Source of the DNA: Lamprocystis purpurea
Lineage (GTDB): Bacteria; Pseudomonadota; Gammaproteobacteria; Chromatiales; Chromatiaceae
Direction: 5' to 3'
Assembly (NCBI GenBank): GCA_020718945.1
Contig: DYRB01000105.1
Coordinates: forward strand, 1-8,478
Length of the DNA stretch: 8,478 nucleotides
Below are positions 6,023 through 8,478 of this stretch, piece by piece; position 1 is the first letter of the stretch; each line of letters begins with the position of its first letter. The position numbers were made by a program, and so were the translations under genes. The notes beneath the pieces were generated by a model that was not told the DNA's origin, did not search any database, and worked only from the letters and a program-made list of their open reading frames with translations.

Positions 6023-8478
6023 ATGCCCGCGCCCCGCCCGTCCGACCTGCCGGTGACCGAGACCCTGCGCGACCTGCTCACGGACCTGCCCCTGTGGCAG
6101 GCCGAGCGCGACCGGCGGGCCTTCTTGGACTTCAGCCTCCAGGGCCACCCGGCCCTGGCCGACTTCGACCCCGGCGGCAAGCCGCTCACCGTCGCCAGCG
6201 AGCTGACCACCCGGTTGCACGCCCTGGGCTATCCGGCCACCCCAGGCGGCGCCCACCCCGTCTGCGCCCTGATCCGCGAGGTCCGCAGCCGCCGCGAGGA
6301 CGGCAACAGCGCCGTGGCCGAGCGCATCGCCGCCCTGGCCCGCTTCTTCGGCTGCGACCCGAGCCCCAGGGTCGCCATCGCCGGGGCCCCCTACCCGGGG
6401 CTCATGGCCTACGACTGGGGCCAGGACCCGGACCTGGCCCGGCTCTGCTTCGGGCGTGAGGCCGAGACCCTGGACCTGATCGGCCGGATGCGGGCCGGGG
6501 TGGCCGGGGGCTTACTCATCGTCTGCGGGGCCTCCGGCTCCGGCAAGTCGTCCCTGGTCAAGGCCGGGCTCTGGCGGGCCCTGACCGATCCGGACGCCGC
6601 CCCGGCAGAGCCCATCCCGGGCTGCCGCGACTGGGTGGTCAGCGCCATGGTCCCGACCCTGGACGACGACGCCTTCCTCACCCTGGTCAACAGTGTCCGC
6701 GACCACTGGCGGGGCGGGCGCCTGCGCCCGGCGGAGGAGGCCGGGCGGCTGCGCGCCGACCCCGGGGCCTTCCCCGCCTTCCTCGACCGCCTGCTCGCCG
6801 GGCGCCCGGCCTGGCTCCTGATCCTGGATCAACTGGAGGAGGTCTTCGCCCCCGAGGCCGAGCCCTACCGGGGCCCCTTCCTCGACCTGCTGCTGCGGGC
6901 CGTCGCCGACCCGCGCCTGCGCGTCGTCGCCACCCTGAGGGCCGACTTCCAGCCCCAGGCCATAGCCCACGACGGCCTGCGCCGCGTCCTCAACGGCGGC
7001 GGGGCCTACTATGTCGGCGCCCCGGGCCCGCTGGCCCTGGCCCGCATGATCGAGGGCCCGGCCCAGGCGGTGGGCCTGGCGGTGGAGCCGGGCCTCACCG
7101 CCCGACTGGTGGGCGAGGCCGACCGCGAGCCCGGCGGCCTGGCCCTGCTCGCCGCCGCCCTGCAAGACACCTGGGCCGCCTGGAGCGGCGCTTCTGGGAG
7201 CCGGGGCGTCCCGCCCCGGGACTCCAACCCAACCGCCACCGACTCGCTCCAGACCCTGACCCTCGCCCACTACGCCGAGGCCGTCGGCGGCCTGAAGGGC
7301 GTCCTCACCCGTCGCGGCGAGCGCGGCCTGGCCCTGTTGGGGGAGGCGGGGGAGGCGGCCCTGCCGCGGGTCTTCGGCCACCTGGTCCATGTGGACGCGG
7401 AGACCGGGGCCGCCACCCGCCGCCGGGCCCCGCTGGGTCTCTGGCCCGAGGGCAGCCCGGAGCGCCGCCTGATCGAGACCTTCTCGTGCGACGCCGACCG
7501 CCCGGAGGACGCGGTGCGCCTCCTGGTGTGCGGGGCCCGTGACGGCCAACCCACAGTCGAGGTCGCCCACGAGGCCCTGCTGCGCGAGTGGTCGCGCCTG
7601 GCGGATTGGATCCGCACCCAGCGCGAGGCCCTGATCCGCCGCGACGAGGCCATCCGCGACGCCGCCCGCTGGGATCGGCGCGGGCGCCCCGATCACTTGC
7701 TCCCCCACCCCGAGTCCCTGGCCGAGGTCCGGACCCGGCTGGAGGCCGCGGGGCTCTGGGAGGAGCTGCGCCAGGACGCGCGGGTCGCCTGGTTCCTGGC
7801 CCAGGACGACCCGGCGGACCTGGCCGACCTGGCGGGCCGCGAATTCGAGCGCTGCGGCGGGGACGACGCGGCGGCGGCCCTGCCGGTCCTGTTCGGCCTC
7901 ACCGCCCCCGGGCGGACCTGGGCCACGACGAGCGCCCTGGGGGACCGGCTCAAGGGGCAGGACCCGACCCTGGCCGCCTGGCTCAAGGCCGGGCTGGGCG
8001 AGGTCTTGAGCCTCCTGGGCCGGGACGAGGCCCTGCCCTGGCACCGGCGTAGGCTCGGCATCGGCGACCTGATGGCCGCCCTGGGGGACGATCGCCCCGG
8101 GGTGGGGCTGCGCCCGGATGGGTTGCCGGCAATCGACTGGGTGGAGGTCCCCCCGCCCGGGCCCTACCGCATCGGCCGCTACCCCGTGACCAATGTCCAA
8201 TATCTCGCCTTCGCCCAGGCATCGGACTACGGCAACCCGGACTGGTGGCGCGAAGGCTATCAGGCCCCCGAGCCCGAGCGGTCCAACTGGGACCAGCCCA
8301 ACCGCCCGCGCATCCAGGTCGCCTGGGTCGAGGCCCTGGCCTTCTGCCGCTGGCTGACCGCACGTTACCAGGCCGCTGGCCTGATCGGCGCCGGGGAGGT
8401 CGTCCGGTTGCCCACCGAGGCGCAGTGGGAGCGGGCCGCCACCGGGGGCGACGGGCGCGAATACCCCTGGGGGGCCGG
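6023..8478 (+). CDS. EAD-like / nSTAND1 NTPase / FGE-C-type-lectin fusion (partial)
   Basis: An uninterrupted frame of 818 codons runs off the right edge. The start has AAGGAG 9 bases upstream. Residues 1-112 are a helical domain resembling effector-associated/death-like adaptors. Residues 123-525 form an nSTAND1 P-loop NTPase: PYPGL (123-127), FGRE (143-146), Walker A G169-ASGSGK-S176, Walker B LLILDQLEE (Asp269, Glu272-Glu273), sensor-like VVATLRADF (301-309), PGGLALL (370-376) and VAHEALLREW (514-523). Residues 526-710 are probably helical. From 714 a formylglycine-generating-enzyme-like domain begins: YPVTNVQYLAF, then AWVEALAFCRWL (767-778), RLPTEAQWERAA (795-806) and YPWGA at the edge; only about half the fold is present. 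Such fusions act as NTP-dependent conflict receptors: the lectin-like end senses, the NTPase oligomerises, and the N-terminus recruits an effector. This role is inferred from architecture. Confidence 0.85.
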   Translation, partial: MPAPRPSDLPVTETLRDLLTDLPLWQAERDRRAFLDFSLQGHPALADFDPGGKPLTVASELTTRLHALGYPATPGGAHPVCALIREVRSRREDGNSAVAERIAALARFFGCDPSPRVAIAGAPYPGLMAYDWGQDPDLARLCFGREAETLDLIGRMRAGVAGGLLIVCGASGSGKSSLVKAGLWRALTDPDAAPAEPIPGCRDWVVSAMVPTLDDDAFLTLVNSVRDHWRGGRLRPAEEAGRLRADPGAFPAFLDRLLAGRPAWLLILDQLEEVFAPEAEPYRGPFLDLLLRAVADPRLRVVATLRADFQPQAIAHDGLRRVLNGGGAYYVGAPGPLALARMIEGPAQAVGLAVEPGLTARLVGEADREPGGLALLAAALQDTWAAWSGASGSRGVPPRDSNPTATDSLQTLTLAHYAEAVGGLKGVLTRRGERGLALLGEAGEAALPRVFGHLVHVDAETGAATRRRAPLGLWPEGSPERRLIETFSCDADRPEDAVRLLVCGARDGQPTVEVAHEALLREWSRLADWIRTQREALIRRDEAIRDAARWDRRGRPDHLLPHPESLAEVRTRLEAAGLWEELRQDARVAWFLAQDDPADLADLAGREFERCGGDDAAAALPVLFGLTAPGRTWATTSALGDRLKGQDPTLAAWLKAGLGEVLSLLGRDEALPWHRRRLGIGDLMAALGDDRPGVGLRPDGLPAIDWVEVPPPGPYRIGRYPVTNVQYLAFAQASDYGNPDWWREGYQAPEPERSNWDQPNRPRIQVAWVEALAFCRWLTARYQAAGLIGAGEVVRLPTEAQWERAATGGDGREYPWGA
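7197..7225. repeat. REP-like palindrome inside the STAND coding sequence
   Basis: A perfect 8-base stem, ccggggcg (7201-7208) and cgccccgg (7212-7219), with loop tcc, is extended by ggag (7197-7200) and ctcc (7222-7225) across a two-base bulge. It encodes the Gly/Ser/Pro/Arg-rich stretch SGASGSRGVPPRDSNPTATD (388-407), between the PGGLALL helix and the next conserved block. It looks like a dispersed palindromic element that landed in frame in a tolerant linker. Confidence 0.5.

Noticed and set aside
6512..8200. A 562-codon open frame on the minus strand opposite the STAND gene
   Set aside because: Same reason: antisense to strong nSTAND1 and FGE motifs, with low-complexity composition and no recognisable domain.
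6023..8478. A complete diversity-generating retroelement
   Set aside because: No reverse transcriptase, Avd-like gene or template repeat is present in the window; only a plausible target scaffold is seen.

Overview
The window is very GC-rich, and its coding regions show strong third-position G/C bias. Its gene set is gammaproteobacterial: a YajD-type HNH protein, Lgt, a lipoprotein cytochrome of the c5 type, and a tightly coupled TldD/PmbA pair. Together with several REP-like palindromes and a large STAND-NTPase/FGE fusion, this fits a purple sulfur bacterium or relative (Chromatiales). That placement is inference from gene style; there is no rRNA or marker gene here to prove it.

Left part (1-2474), housekeeping and small accessory genes. 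A cytochrome c5-like lipoprotein (minus, 137-574) is divergent from a YajD-type HNH protein (plus, 743-1147). YajD converges on a minus-strand pair in which lgt (1644-2474) is followed after 51 bp by a HicB-family antitoxin gene (1263-1592). No HicA toxin gene is visible. The 376-bp gap between lgt and the next gene holds two clusters of about 10-bp tandem repeats and one inverted repeat.

Middle (2851-5609). Two plus-strand genes overlap by ATGA. The first encodes a TldD-type metalloprotease subunit with an HExxxH zinc motif and a C-terminal Cys-Gly-Lys motif. The second encodes its TldE/PmbA-type partner without the zinc motif. They should form a heteromeric protease; no substrate or RiPP precursor is evident beside them. 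The 413-bp gap that follows carries two separate REP/BIME-like inverted repeat pairs.

Right part (6023-8478, running off the edge). One uninterrupted reading frame of at least 818 codons encodes a multidomain protein: a small helical N-terminal domain that looks like an effector-associated/death-like adaptor, an nSTAND1-type P-loop NTPase, a helical region, and the first half of a formylglycine-generating-enzyme/C-type-lectin-fold domain. This is the architecture of bacterial NTP-dependent conflict (immunity/cell-suicide) receptors. In some multicellular or consortium-forming bacteria the C-terminal lectin fold of such proteins is hypermutated by diversity-generating retroelements. The part of the fold that would be variable lies past the window, so this cannot be tested here. 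A REP-like palindrome sits in frame inside the NTPase coding sequence. This gene is the most interesting object in the window.
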